Positions 7,574 to 16,290 of a DNA stretch of 44,835 bases are shown one piece after another. Below the pieces are notes generated by a model, which did no database searches, was not told where the DNA came from, and was given only the letters and a program-made list of their open reading frames with translations. The DNA comes from DASUEB01 sp036275295 (GTDB taxonomy: Bacteria > Bacteroidota > Bacteroidia > Flavobacteriales_D > Luteibaculaceae), in the NCBI GenBank assembly GCA_036275295.1, contig DASUEB010000150.1, forward strand, positions 1-44,835. Reading direction: 5' to 3'. The position numbers were made by a program, and so were the translations under genes. Numbering within the stretch: position 1 is the first letter of the stretch; each line of letters opens with the position of its first letter.

Positions 7574-8761
7574 TTACAATACCCTTAGAACCAAACCTTT
7601 CAGGTATTCTCCTTCGGGATGAAAGGCACTGATGGGGTGGTCGGCGGGTTGACTGAGTTGGTGAAGTACCTGTACTTGCCGGCCCACTTCTATGGCCGCA
7701 GCCGTCACAGCACCCCGAAAAAGATTCTTATCAACCACCTGCGAACAAGAGAAGGTAAAAACCAAACCGCCCTCTTTAATTTGCCGGAAGGCGTGGGCAT
7801 TTAATCTTTTGTAAGCCTGAACGGCATTGTGTCGCGCGCCCATGTGTTTGGCAAAAGCCGGCGGATCCAATACAATGATATCGAAATCTGATGCAATAGA
7901 TTTGATGTATTCTACCGCATCTGCCTTGATAGAAAAGTGATTCGATTCAAGTAAACCGTTTATTTTCAAGTTATTATCAACCAAATCTAATGCTTTTTGT
8001 GAGCTATCGACCGAGTAAACCTCCTTGGCTCCAGCCAGTAAGGACGCGATGGAGAACCCACCCGAATAGCAGAAGGTATTGAGCACTTTCTTGTCCTTTG
8101 CGTAGTGTGCCAATAAGGCTCTATTTTCACGCTGATCCACGAAAAAACCCGTTTTTTGGCCGGTAACCCAATCGACCTCATATCTACAACGATCCTCTGA
8201 AGCGACGGTCTTTACCAATCGCTCGCCCCAAAGCCAATCGTTCTGGAGTTCGGAGCCGTGCATTTTGGGTAGCGATTCTGCACTTTTATCGAATATCGAG
8301 ATCAACCGGTCTTCGCATGTTTTCTGGATCGCCTGGGCAATCAGGTGGCGTTGGCGGTACATTCCCATCGTATGACATTGAACTACCGCCACCTGGCCGT
8401 ATACATCTACGATTAAACCCGGACAACCGTCGCCTTCACCGTGAACCAAGCGAAATATTGAATCGGCCTTGTGTGTCAGCCCCAAATCGCGACGAAGGCT
8501 CCAAGCTGCTTGGATTTTTTTATCCCAAAAAGCTTGATCCAAGTCATTCGGTTCGAAAGAAATAACCCGAACCGCTATGCTACCAGCTGCTTGGTAATGA
8601 CCCAAACCCAAAAATTGTCCCGATTTGGTAATCAAATTAACCCAGTCGCCCTCCTGTGGTTCGGCATCCATCTTTAAAATCGCTCCTCGAAATACCCAAG
8701 GGTGTTTTCTGAGTAAACTGTCTTGCTTTTGTGGTGCGATGGTAAGATTGGGTAGGTTCAT
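7574..8761 (-). CDS. RlmI/RlmK-like rRNA large-subunit methyltransferase
   Basis: A class I SAM-dependent methyltransferase of the family that puts the 5-methyl group on cytosine in 23S rRNA (RlmI, m5C1962). The N-terminal PUA domain spans about 1-80 (LRKHPWVFRGAI), then an EEHEE-like linker with FRLVHGEGDGCPGLIVDVY, then the Rossmann methyltransferase with FVDQRENR, LNTFCYSGGFSIASLLAGA (SAM-binding), VDSS and LDPPAFAK, and FSCSQ with the catalytic Cys near the end. The 395-residue length fits. I start at the ATG at 8759-8761; the TTG two codons upstream lies in the promoter. recQ ends nine bases upstream. The exact target base is inferred from the family. Confidence 0.92.
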   Translation of the reverse strand: MNLPNLTIAPQKQDSLLRKHPWVFRGAILKMDAEPQEGDWVNLITKSGQFLGLGHYQAAGSIAVRVISFEPNDLDQAFWDKKIQAAWSLRRDLGLTHKADSIFRLVHGEGDGCPGLIVDVYGQVAVVQCHTMGMYRQRHLIAQAIQKTCEDRLISIFDKSAESLPKMHGSELQNDWLWGERLVKTVASEDRCRYEVDWVTGQKTGFFVDQRENRALLAHYAKDKKVLNTFCYSGGFSIASLLAGAKEVYSVDSSQKALDLVDNNLKINGLLESNHFSIKADAVEYIKSIASDFDIIVLDPPAFAKHMGARHNAVQAYKRLNAHAFRQIKEGGLVFTFSCSQVVDKNLFRGAVTAAAIEVGRQVQVLHQLSQPADHPISAFHPEGEYLKGLVLRVL

Positions 8762-8764
8762 GCA

Positions 8765-8772
8765 CAAAATTA
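8765..8772 (-). promoter_or_regulatory. -7 box TAATTTTG of the RlmI-like gene, inside the recQ stop
   Basis: TAATTTTG on the minus strand begins with the TAA stop codon of recQ and ends three bases before the next ATG, predicting a leaderless message independent of recQ. No clear -33 TTG. Confidence 0.55.
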
Positions 8773-10680
8773 GCGTTTATTGTCCTTGACCGCCTGTATC
8801 AGTTGCTCGTTTTTGGCAATGAGTCCCTTTCCTTGCAGCCAATCAAGGGCATTTTCGATATCGTTAGCGGCGTATTTTCGCTGCAGTGAAACAAGCAGGC
8901 TCTCATAAGTTGCTGGCGATTCTGCAATAAATTGCAGCACTGCCTCAGCCACCTGCTCGGGGTGGGTGTATTTTTTGTTTTGCAAGCAAACATCGCACTT
9001 GCCGCAGGGGCTTACATCTTCTTCACCAAAATACTTGCACAAATAGACAAAACGACATTCACCCGGGTGTTCCACAAAACCAATCATGGCTTCTACCTGC
9101 TCGCCAAGAGCTTTAATACGCTCTTCGTACACTGTCTTGCTTATTTTGATGGAGGAGATAGGAAGTCGCTCGGTTACCAAGGCCAACACGGGTTCATCGC
9201 TCTGCTCAACATAGAGTACAAATCCCAATTTATCCAGTGTTCTCAGCTGTTTTCTAACCCATTCAGGTGTGCTGGAAATTCGCTTGGCAATGGCCCATTC
9301 ATCAATCTTCACCGTTTCGTCGAATATACCCGTATAGCCGCGCAAGAGAGTCTGGATCAGGGGCTCATGCAAAGGCGTTCCCAGCTGATATTCGTAAAGT
9401 TGCCTATTACCGGCCAAAACCTGCAGTCTCGAGGGTTGCACCACCGGTTCTGACCAGTCGATCCAGCCATCTAATCGGAGAATTTCAAGAGCATGAAGCA
9501 CCTCTTTGTTGCCCAAACCGCAGTACCTAGCAAATTGCTCGAGGTAAAACGGCTTATAGATTCCCTTTCCTGAGCCTACCGCCCACTGAAAGTAGTCACC
9601 CAGCCGCTGGTATACTTTTTTTATGAGGTCTTTCGAAGGAAATTGCTCCTTGAGTTGAGCGCGTAACTGCCTGAGATCAGCTTGATTGTATAACAAAACC
9701 GCATACGATAAATTCCCATCGCGGCCACCTCGTCCCGCTTCTTGATAATAGGCCTCAAGAGAAGCAGGCAATTGCCAGTGAACCACAAATCGCACATCGG
9801 GTTTGTCAATACCCATGCCAAACGCATTGGTGCAGGACATGATGCGGATTTTGTTGGTAATCCAATCCGATTGTCGCTGCAATCGCTCTTGAGGCGATAA
9901 TCCGGCGTGATAGTGAGCCGCACTTTGATTCGCCTTTTGAAGCCAATCAGACACCAAAACGGTCGATTTTCTCGATGATGTGTAGACCAATCCCGAACCG
10001 GCGTTTTTTTGTACGACCCGCCATAGGTAATCGTACTTTTTCTCTGTGTTTACGGCAAACAAGGCCAAATTGGGCCGATAAAAAGTCCGCTGAAAAACGT
10101 GATGGTCTTTAAATCCCAGTTTCTCTGCAATATCCGACTGCACTCTAGGGGTAGCCGATGCTGTTAAGGCAACCACGGGGGTTTTGGGATGCAGCACCCT
10201 GATTTGTTTTATATTTAGGTAAGAGGGTCTAAAATCGTACCCCCACTGCGAAATACAATGAGCCTCATCGACGGCAATAAGGCTCAGCTTAAAATGCTGT
10301 AAATAGGGCTGAAATCGATCCGAAAGCAAGCGTTCCGGACTTATGTACAAGAGTTTAATCTTGCCGTCGACACAGCGATCCAAGCGACGATCCAATTCCT
10401 GAGAGCTCAGCTTTCCACCGAGGCTGGTAGCTGGAATTCCAGCAGCTAGTAAGTGATCAACTTGGTCATTCATCAGTGCTATCAGCGGTGAGATGACAAG
10501 GGTCATGCCCGGCATAGCGAGGGCTGGAACCTGAAAACAAATGGACTTTCCTCCCCCGGTGGGCAGGAGAGCCAGTACATCTCGTTGCTCTTCAACCACG
10601 GCCCGAATGATATCCAATTGCTTCTCCCGAAACTGATCGAAGCCCCAATACTTTTTTAATATGGCTTGGTAATCAAACAA
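8770..10680 (-). CDS. recQ: ATP-dependent DNA helicase RecQ
   Basis: A 3'-5' DNA helicase for recombination and fork repair. Visible motifs are Walker A LPTGGGKS (Lys45), DEAH (138-141) with the aromatic-rich loop CISQWGYDFRP, TASATP, QEAGRGGRDG with the arginine finger, and the RecQ-C-terminal zinc site (CRFVYLC...CGKCDVC, about 540-567). The 636 residues end after a short helical tail and there is no HRDC domain, as in the shorter RecQ/RecS forms. The start appears to be TTG at 10678-10680 (MFDYQAILKKYWGFDQFREKQ); no in-frame ATG exists near it. It is divergent from ilvE with a 62-base gap. Confidence 0.95.
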   Translation of the reverse strand: MFDYQAILKKYWGFDQFREKQLDIIRAVVEEQRDVLALLPTGGGKSICFQVPALAMPGMTLVISPLIALMNDQVDHLLAAGIPATSLGGKLSSQELDRRLDRCVDGKIKLLYISPERLLSDRFQPYLQHFKLSLIAVDEAHCISQWGYDFRPSYLNIKQIRVLHPKTPVVALTASATPRVQSDIAEKLGFKDHHVFQRTFYRPNLALFAVNTEKKYDYLWRVVQKNAGSGLVYTSSRKSTVLVSDWLQKANQSAAHYHAGLSPQERLQRQSDWITNKIRIMSCTNAFGMGIDKPDVRFVVHWQLPASLEAYYQEAGRGGRDGNLSYAVLLYNQADLRQLRAQLKEQFPSKDLIKKVYQRLGDYFQWAVGSGKGIYKPFYLEQFARYCGLGNKEVLHALEILRLDGWIDWSEPVVQPSRLQVLAGNRQLYEYQLGTPLHEPLIQTLLRGYTGIFDETVKIDEWAIAKRISSTPEWVRKQLRTLDKLGFVLYVEQSDEPVLALVTERLPISSIKISKTVYEERIKALGEQVEAMIGFVEHPGECRFVYLCKYFGEEDVSPCGKCDVCLQNKKYTHPEQVAEAVLQFIAESPATYESLLVSLQRKYAANDIENALDWLQGKGLIAKNEQLIQAVKDNKR

Positions 10681-10717
10681 AATGCCGCTTAAATTTCACT
10701 CAAATATGCACTAAACC

Positions 10718-10725
10718 TTAACTTG
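10718..10725 (+). promoter_or_regulatory. Candidate -7 box TTAACTTG for ilvE
   Basis: Resembles the TAAACTTG box before the metallophosphoesterase gene and lies 17 bases upstream of the ilvE ATG. No convincing -33 element. Confidence 0.4.
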
Positions 10726-10742
10726 CACAAAATTGATAACGC

Positions 10743-11816
10743 ATGATTACCGCCAACAACCCCATTGAGATTGAAATTGAGCGCATTAAGGAGAGTAAAA
10801 TTTCCGGCGTAGATTTCAACAATCTTCCCTTTGGCAAGGTTTTTTCTGATCACTGCTTCGAAATGGAATATCGCGACGGAGTTTGGTCCAACGCCCGCAT
10901 AAAACCCTTCGGCAAAATTGAAATCAGTCCCGCCGCCTCTGCCCTGCACTACGGCCAATCTATTTTTGAAGGCATGAAAGCCTACCGCCGTGAAAACGGC
11001 GAGTTGGTGATGTTTAGACCCGAAGCCAACTTTAATAGAATGAATCTCAGTGCGGAACGCATGTGCATGCCACACCTGAACAAGGAACTATTCTTCGAAG
11101 GGCTCAAGCAGCTGGTTCAAATTGACCAAGATTGGATCCCAAGCGGCGAGAAAAGCTCCCTATACATTCGTCCGTTGATGTTCGCTACCGATGATTTTAT
11201 TGGGGTTAGACCATCCGACACGTATAAGTTCATCATTTTCACCTGTCCTGTTTCTGGCTATTACAGCAATCCGGTAAAAGTCCGCATAGAAACGGTTTAT
11301 TCAAGGGCCTGTGAAGGGGGAGTAGGAAGAGCAAAGGCCGCTGGCAACTACGCCGCTGCCCTATTTCCGGCTCGCCGAGCTCAGAAGGACGGCTACGATC
11401 AGTTGGTTTGGACCGATGCCAAAGAACACAAATTCATTGAGGAAAGTGGAACCATGAATATTATGTTTGTCATCGACAACGTGCTGTATACGCCTTCGCT
11501 CAGTGGATCCATCCTGCCGGGCATCACCCGCGATTCGGTATTGCGTTTGGCCCGCGATTGGGGCTGGGAAGTAGAGGAAACCAATGTCGCTGTCGACTTT
11601 GTAATCAACGCCCTTAAAAGAGGTGAACTTCAAGAGGCCTTTGGCGTTGGTACTGCAGCCACAATCGCTCACATCGATATCATTGGATACAACGGTACCG
11701 ATTACAAAATTCCTCCCATCGAAAATCGCGAGTTCTCGAACAAAGTGTCTTCATGGCTGCACGACCTAAGAATGGGGAAGATTGAAGACGAATACCACTG
11801 GATGAAGATCATTTAA
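10743..11816 (+). CDS. ilvE: Branched-chain amino acid aminotransferase
   Basis: A PLP enzyme that exchanges the amino group between glutamate and the keto acids of valine, leucine and isoleucine. It has class IV aminotransferase features: LHYGQSIFEGMKAYR (about 73-87), NRMNLSAERMCMP, GRAKAAGNYAAAL with the PLP-binding Lys, EESGTMNIMFV, and GSILPGITRDSVLRLA. At 357 residues it belongs to the longer BCAT group (type found in Bacteroidota, Gram-positives and eukaryotes) rather than the 309-residue E. coli form. It is a single-gene unit with its own terminator at 11845-11880. Leucine dehydrogenase at 35652 could act on the same substrates in the catabolic direction. Confidence 0.95.
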   Translation: MITANNPIEIEIERIKESKISGVDFNNLPFGKVFSDHCFEMEYRDGVWSNARIKPFGKIEISPAASALHYGQSIFEGMKAYRRENGELVMFRPEANFNRMNLSAERMCMPHLNKELFFEGLKQLVQIDQDWIPSGEKSSLYIRPLMFATDDFIGVRPSDTYKFIIFTCPVSGYYSNPVKVRIETVYSRACEGGVGRAKAAGNYAAALFPARRAQKDGYDQLVWTDAKEHKFIEESGTMNIMFVIDNVLYTPSLSGSILPGITRDSVLRLARDWGWEVEETNVAVDFVINALKRGELQEAFGVGTAATIAHIDIIGYNGTDYKIPPIENREFSNKVSSWLHDLRMGKIEDEYHWMKII

Positions 11817-11844
11817 TCGACCTTAACAAGAAAAACTAAAACAC

Positions 11845-11880
11845 AGAGCCGTCGTCCATGAAATGAATGACGGCTCTTTT
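11845..11880 (+). terminator. Intrinsic terminator of ilvE
   Basis: AGAGCCGTC (11845-11853), a 15-base loop and GACGGCTCT (11869-11877) followed by T-rich sequence. It begins 29 bases after the ilvE stop. Confidence 0.85.
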
Positions 11881-11903
11881 ATTTTACTGCATTTTTATGA
11901 TGC

Positions 11904-11987
11904 GCCTGATTTGACAGCAAGAGAAATCTCACGACAGCAGCACTTCACGGCTGCTTTTGGAGAGCAATTGTAAGGGAGAAATCAGGC
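11904..11987. other. Inverted-repeat element, possible small structured RNA
   Basis: GCCTGATTT (11904-11912) pairs perfectly with AAATCAGGC (11979-11987). The 66 bases inside hold AGCAGC/GCTGCT (11936-11941, 11950-11955) with an eight-base loop and a GAGAAATCTC palindrome. It lies between convergent ilvE and the next gene. No protein frame; role unknown. Confidence 0.4.
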
Positions 11988-12009
11988 AACTGGGAGACTT
12001 CGAGATCAA

Positions 12010-13116
12010 TTAACCAAAACGATAGGCGGGTTTACTGGGTTTGTACCTACCTCTATTTTTGTAGTTGTCTTGTATTCGATTCGCCTTTTTACGTCCGGAG
12101 GCATTGATGCCATTGCGCATTTTTTTAGGCCCATCGTCTTCATCAGCTGTGCCGTCTGCCATATTTCGAATCGTTGATTTACCCAAACCGGCGCCAAAAC
12201 CGAAGCGGATTGCCGCATAAGCCTCTCGATACCAACTGAAATAAGTGGGTCTCAAACCAGCCTCAACTGAGAGAAGGTAACTGAAGCCCTTGGGCTTGCG
12301 TGTTGAGTAACCCTCATAGCCCACCCGAAAACCAAGGGGGTACACCTTAGCCATTCGGTCTTGAGCCGCAAAAGCAGCGAATCTGCTGTTGGGATTTAAT
12401 TCACTGTATATGGTCTGTACGGGTGCGAATAACACGTCAAAGTAGCTTGTAGACTGAAAACCTCCCCCGCGAATTCCATATTTGTCGTGATCAATAACCA
12501 TCCTGCCCCACGAGACCTTGGCAATACCTCCGTAAATAATCTTGCGATCAAATCCATAGGTTAAAAAAGCACCATTAGGAGAGGCTTGTGCATAGGCTGC
12601 GCGGTGAGAAATACCCCCTACCCTAAGGGCAAGCGCCGTTACCATTTCGCCAGGGACCATGGTATAGTAAGTGGTACGTACGCCCCCAAATGAACTAGAA
12701 GACAGGGTAATATTATACTCATCCATACCTATCTTAGCGCCCAAATATTTGGTAAAGCCCACTTCAATTTCGGTCTGACCGTCCAAATTGTTGTCTGGAC
12801 ATTGCAAGCAATCTTTATTCTCGCCGAAAGGAGGCAAATTGGGCCTCAAGCCACCTCCCGTTAAGAGGTACTTGGCGTGTAGCTGACCAATGGAGCTTAG
12901 TTTAACCATCCCGTATCCGCCGTATTTCAAGCCTATGGCCTCTGCCAAATTCAAATCAAACATGGCACCGACGTAAATAGAGGGTACGTTTTCAACGTTA
13001 TTGTCGATAATTCGATACGTATTTCGTTCAACAGGGGTACCTCTTTTTCTTGATTTCTGGGCACTGAGGCAAAAGGGTATTGACAACAAGATCAATACGA
13101 TAGCAGGGATTTTCAT
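12010..13116 (-). CDS. Putative outer-membrane protein with basic C-terminal tail
   Basis: Family not recognised. The 368-residue product starts at the ATG at 13114-13116 with a signal peptide (MKIPAIVLILLSIPFCLSAQ); a longer upstream frame lacks a sensible N-terminus. A basic stretch (KSRKR) follows, then glycine- and aromatic-rich alternating segments typical of an outer-membrane barrel (IYVGAMFDLNL, LRVGGISHRAAYAQ, YAAIRFGFGAGLG), with DCLQCPDNNLDGQ near residue 105 as a possible loop. Unlike normal barrels it does not end at the last strand: residues about 313-368 form an acidic patch (DEDDG) and then a strongly basic, low-complexity tail (RKKANRIQDNYKNRGRYKP). The tail could sit in the periplasm and bind peptidoglycan or another polyanion; this is a guess. 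Confidence 0.7.
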   Translation of the reverse strand: MKIPAIVLILLSIPFCLSAQKSRKRGTPVERNTYRIIDNNVENVPSIYVGAMFDLNLAEAIGLKYGGYGMVKLSSIGQLHAKYLLTGGGLRPNLPPFGENKDCLQCPDNNLDGQTEIEVGFTKYLGAKIGMDEYNITLSSSSFGGVRTTYYTMVPGEMVTALALRVGGISHRAAYAQASPNGAFLTYGFDRKIIYGGIAKVSWGRMVIDHDKYGIRGGGFQSTSYFDVLFAPVQTIYSELNPNSRFAAFAAQDRMAKVYPLGFRVGYEGYSTRKPKGFSYLLSVEAGLRPTYFSWYREAYAAIRFGFGAGLGKSTIRNMADGTADEDDGPKKMRNGINASGRKKANRIQDNYKNRGRYKPSKPAYRFG

Positions 13117-13256
13117 GAGATGGGTTTGCTCCCCAAAGAACGTATAAAAATTGTATTCACTGGCAGTATCCACTAATTTTTTGCCTTCAACGTTGGTGTT
13201 CACCTGCGCAAAGCGATCGCTCACCGCCGCATAAACCTCCGTTTACCGACTTCATG

Positions 13257-13287
13257 TTGTGCCTTCGAGCAGATAATCGGAATCTTG
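13257..13287 (+). promoter_or_regulatory. Candidate promoter of the LiaF-LytS-LytR-like operon
   Basis: TTG at 13257-13259, a 20-base spacer and GAATCTTG at 13280-13287, close to the TAATCTTG box before the TerC gene. The ATG is 22 bases downstream. Confidence 0.4.
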
Positions 13288-13309
13288 TATCATAAAAACA
13301 ACCACTCAC

Positions 13310-14068
13310 ATGGAAACCACCGACAAAAACACTAATATTGATCGTATGTTCAGCTATTCCAAAAACAACTCATGGGGCAAGACCTTTGCAGGTTTATTGC
13401 TCATCGCCATTGGCACCGTTCTCATTTTTAGACAACTGGGATACATCATGCCCAGTTGGTTAATTAGTTTTAAAACCTTCCTCATTGCCTTGGGTTTATT
13501 TATTGGCGCTCGAAACAATTTCCGAAAGGGGGGCTGGTACGTACCCGTTATCATTGGTGCCGTTTGGTTGCTAACCGACTTTTTCCCCGATCTTAAACTG
13601 CACAAATTCATTTGGCCGGCTTTGTTGATTGTGGTTGGTCTGGTGATCATTTTTCAACGAGGTCGCAGTTTTGGTAATTTCCAGAGAAATCAAGATGTGT
13701 TGGATGCCGACGGCGGTACCATCAGTCCGGAAGACACCATCGATGTGGTTAGCGTTTTTGGGGGCGCTAAGAAAATTGTAGTGAGCAAAAACTTCAAGGG
13801 CGGCGATATGGTGAGTGTTTTCGGGGGTTCAGAAATCAACCTCGCACAAGCAGACATCAACGGCACCGTAGTAATTGACAGCGTTCAGATTTTTGGAGGC
13901 GCCAAAATAGCCGTCCCTGCGAATTGGACGGTTCAGTCGGATGTAACCGCCATATTTGGCGGGGTCGACGACCGCAGATCACCCGGCATGGTAGTACCTG
14001 ATCCAAATAAAATTTTGGTCATCGACGGCGTTTGTCTGTTTGGCGGACTCACCATTGTGGGCTATTGA
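13310..14068 (+). CDS. LiaF-like membrane protein (DUF5668 plus toast-rack domain)
   Basis: A membrane protein of the LiaF/YvqF type, known in Gram-positives as the negative regulator of the LiaRS envelope-stress system. Residues about 23-125 hold four membrane segments (LLLIAIGTVLIF, FLIALGLFIGA, VPVIIGAVWLL, PALLIVVGLVIIF). The soluble C-terminal half has four repeats of a beta motif ending in FGG (VSVFGGAKK, VSVFGGSE, VQIFGGAK, TAIFGGVDD) and a fifth LFGGL at the end. It overlaps by four bases with a LytS-like kinase and is followed by its regulator, so it is probably the sensor or brake of that pair. That link rests on gene order and the LiaF precedent. Confidence 0.8.
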   Translation: METTDKNTNIDRMFSYSKNNSWGKTFAGLLLIAIGTVLIFRQLGYIMPSWLISFKTFLIALGLFIGARNNFRKGGWYVPVIIGAVWLLTDFFPDLKLHKFIWPALLIVVGLVIIFQRGRSFGNFQRNQDVLDADGGTISPEDTIDVVSVFGGAKKIVVSKNFKGGDMVSVFGGSEINLAQADINGTVVIDSVQIFGGAKIAVPANWTVQSDVTAIFGGVDDRRSPGMVVPDPNKILVIDGVCLFGGLTIVGY

Positions 14069-15093
14069 TATCGAACCCAAAAATACCATCCCTGCTGCAG
14101 ACCACCTTGCTTCTGGCGGGGTGGTTTTTTGTCTTGTTAACGCTGGAATGGATTTCGCCACACCCTTTAGCCACGGGCGTGCAAAACAGCCTCTCGGCGC
14201 CCACATGCATGGCCCTGGTGCTGTTTTTGAGTTGCTTAGCACTTTCTAATGCACTTCTCTACTACTCGCCCGAAAACAACCAATGGTTTCAACTATTCAT
14301 ATACATTGCGTCAGCAACCGTGTTGAGCCTGCTTGTTGCCTTTGTGACCTACAAACAATTTTTTCAAATCAATCTGAGGCTCGGTGAGTTTTCCCGTGCC
14401 CAATTGCCCGTATTTGCGCTTGCGCTGACCTGTTCCGCATTATTCACCCAGTTGAAGCGCATGCGGGTCGATCAACAAGCGTGGAACAACAAACGGGCAG
14501 AAATTGAGAAAATTCAGCGCGACACCGAATTGAGCGGCTTGAGGCAGCAGTTGCAGCCGCATTTTCTTTTTAACGCCTTAAATTCCATCTACTCGCTGGT
14601 TAAATCACAACCCGACCAAGCACGTGAAATGACCCTTAAATTAGCTCAGTTTTACAGGGGTTCACTGGTGCAGCCTGATGGTCAGCAACTTTTCAAAGAA
14701 GAAATAAAACACCTTCTCCTCTACCTTGAAATTGAGCAAATTCGCTTCGGAGAGCGCCTGCAATTGCGCATCGACATACCCTCAGAAACGGACAACCTCA
14801 TGGTACCTGCATTGATCTTACAGCCCTTGATCGAAAATGCCATCAAACATGGACTGAACGAGTCGCTTGGGCCCTTTTGCATCGATATTCAAGCCAGTGC
14901 AAAAAGTGGTTTATTGTCGATTAGCATCACCAACCCATTGGAGAAGCACCATCAACGGCCTAACCCGGGGGCCGGCATCGGACTGCAACTGGTAAACAGA
15001 CGATTGCAACTGCTTTACGGCAGGAGCGATTTACTCCAGATAAAACAAGAGGCAAACCTATTCTCAGCCCAGGTTAAAATTCCTGTTATATGA
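14065..15093 (+). CDS. LytS-type sensor histidine kinase
   Basis: An inner-membrane kinase of the LytS/YehU class that phosphorylates the following regulator. The N-terminal 130 residues carry four hydrophobic spans. A coiled segment follows, then the His_kinase domain LRQQLQPHFLFNALNSIYSL with the phospho-accepting His, and an HATPase with LQPLIENAIKHG (N box) and GAGIGLQLVNRRL (G box). No ATG lies near the start. I chose TTG at 14065-14067, which overlaps the upstream stop as TTGA and gives 342 residues; a TTG at 14032 would add 11 residues and overlap by 37 bases. No extracellular sensor domain is present, so the LiaF-like neighbour probably supplies the input. Confidence 0.9.
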   Translation: MISNPKIPSLLQTTLLLAGWFFVLLTLEWISPHPLATGVQNSLSAPTCMALVLFLSCLALSNALLYYSPENNQWFQLFIYIASATVLSLLVAFVTYKQFFQINLRLGEFSRAQLPVFALALTCSALFTQLKRMRVDQQAWNNKRAEIEKIQRDTELSGLRQQLQPHFLFNALNSIYSLVKSQPDQAREMTLKLAQFYRGSLVQPDGQQLFKEEIKHLLLYLEIEQIRFGERLQLRIDIPSETDNLMVPALILQPLIENAIKHGLNESLGPFCIDIQASAKSGLLSISITNPLEKHHQRPNPGAGIGLQLVNRRLQLLYGRSDLLQIKQEANLFSAQVKIPVI

Positions 15094-15803
15094 AAGCACT
15101 TCTCATTGACGATGAAAAACTCGCCCGCGAGGCATTGGCGGAACAACTTCAAGCCTACCCTCAAATGGAAATTGTTGGCGAAGCGGAAAATGGTTTTGAG
15201 GCGCTTAAACTTATTGCCGAGCTCAAACCCGATGTGCTTTTCCTTGATGTTCAGATGCCCAAACTAACCGGTTTTGAACTACTTGAATTATTGGATATAC
15301 CCGTAAAGGTTATTTTCGTCACCGCATACGATCAGTTTGCCATTCAAGCTTTTGAAGTGCGAGCGATCGATTACTTGCTAAAACCTATTGACCCCAAACG
15401 CTTGCAAAAAGCCATTGCTGCTCTCGCCGATGCGAAACCGGTCGCTGCGCCCGATGACAAATGGCCGTCGGCGGCCCAACAAAGACTTGTTGTGCGAAAA
15501 CAAGGCGAGATACACTTCATTTATCCAAACGACATTTGGTACTGCGAAGCCGACGACGATTACGTGAATCTGCACACCCGAGATGGCGTATTCAGTAAAA
15601 AAACCACCCTAAATACCCTGGAAGAAAATCTGCCTGCTCACCTCTTCGCCCGTATTCACCGGAGCTATCTGTGTAATGTGGAGGCCATCAAAAAAATAGA
15701 GTTGCTGGAAAAAGACAGCTATGTGGCCATCTTGGCAAATGGCAAAATTCTCAGCGTGAGCCGTACTGGTTATCCCCGCTTGAAGCAATTAATGGGGCTG
15801 TAA
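15090..15803 (+). CDS. LytR/AlgR-family response regulator
   Basis: A two-domain DNA-binding regulator. The receiver (1-120) has the acidic pocket DDE (7-9), the phospho-acceptor Asp53 in FLDVQMP, and Lys in LLKP. The LytTR DNA-binding domain covers about 135-235 (IWYCEADDDYVNLHT, ARIHRSYLCNV, ISVSRTGYPRLKQL-like end). Length, 237 residues, is standard. Its ATG overlaps the kinase stop (ATGA). The last 53 bases overlap the convergent GNAT gene. Targets are unknown; it may act on its own operon. Confidence 0.95.
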   Translation: MKALLIDDEKLAREALAEQLQAYPQMEIVGEAENGFEALKLIAELKPDVLFLDVQMPKLTGFELLELLDIPVKVIFVTAYDQFAIQAFEVRAIDYLLKPIDPKRLQKAIAALADAKPVAAPDDKWPSAAQQRLVVRKQGEIHFIYPNDIWYCEADDDYVNLHTRDGVFSKKTTLNTLEENLPAHLFARIHRSYLCNVEAIKKIELLEKDSYVAILANGKILSVSRTGYPRLKQLMGL

Positions 15804-16290
15804 CCACCGATTTCACCATAACATAATCATTCATCCAATACGGACCGATAGGGATATCAACCTCTTCTCTTACTTCGTAACCCATCTTCTGGTAAAAATG
15901 AAAAGAGGGATTATAACGATTGACATTCAGAATAAGCTCTTTAGCTCCCCAGCTTTCAACCTCTACTTCAACAAAGCGCAACAGGGTTTTACCCGCCCCT
16001 GAACCCTTGCGCTGGGGATCGAGGTATAACTTGTTCAGCTTGCAAGTATTCGCATCCACCACCGACCAGGCCGCAAAGCCAAAAATCTCCTCACCATCGC
16101 CTATGAGGCGGAAACGCTGTTCACCAGACTGAATGAGCCGCTTTAATTCTTCCCTGTGGTAAAGCAATTCCAACATGTATTCTACCTGCTCAGGTTCTAA
16201 TATGGGCATGTAGGTTGCGCGCCAAGCGGGACCAATGACCGACTTGATCAACGCGATATCAGTGAGTTTAGCCGCGCAAATACGATACAT
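15751..16290 (-). CDS. GNAT-family N-acetyltransferase
   Basis: An acetyl-CoA-dependent acetyltransferase of unknown substrate. The acetyl-CoA loop QRKGSGAGKTLL (about 111-122) and the C-terminal FYQKMGYEV strand-turn are diagnostic. I start at the ATG at 16288-16290 (MYRICAAKLTDIALIKSV), giving 179 residues. The fold should end near YVMVKSV; the final 18 residues (VVTAPLIASSGDNQYGSR) are read antisense to the end of the LytTR gene and look like run-on added by stop-codon loss. It stands alone. Confidence 0.9.
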   Translation of the reverse strand: MYRICAAKLTDIALIKSVIGPAWRATYMPILEPEQVEYMLELLYHREELKRLIQSGEQRFRLIGDGEEIFGFAAWSVVDANTCKLNKLYLDPQRKGSGAGKTLLRFVEVEVESWGAKELILNVNRYNPSFHFYQKMGYEVREEVDIPIGPYWMNDYVMVKSVVTAPLIASSGDNQYGSR

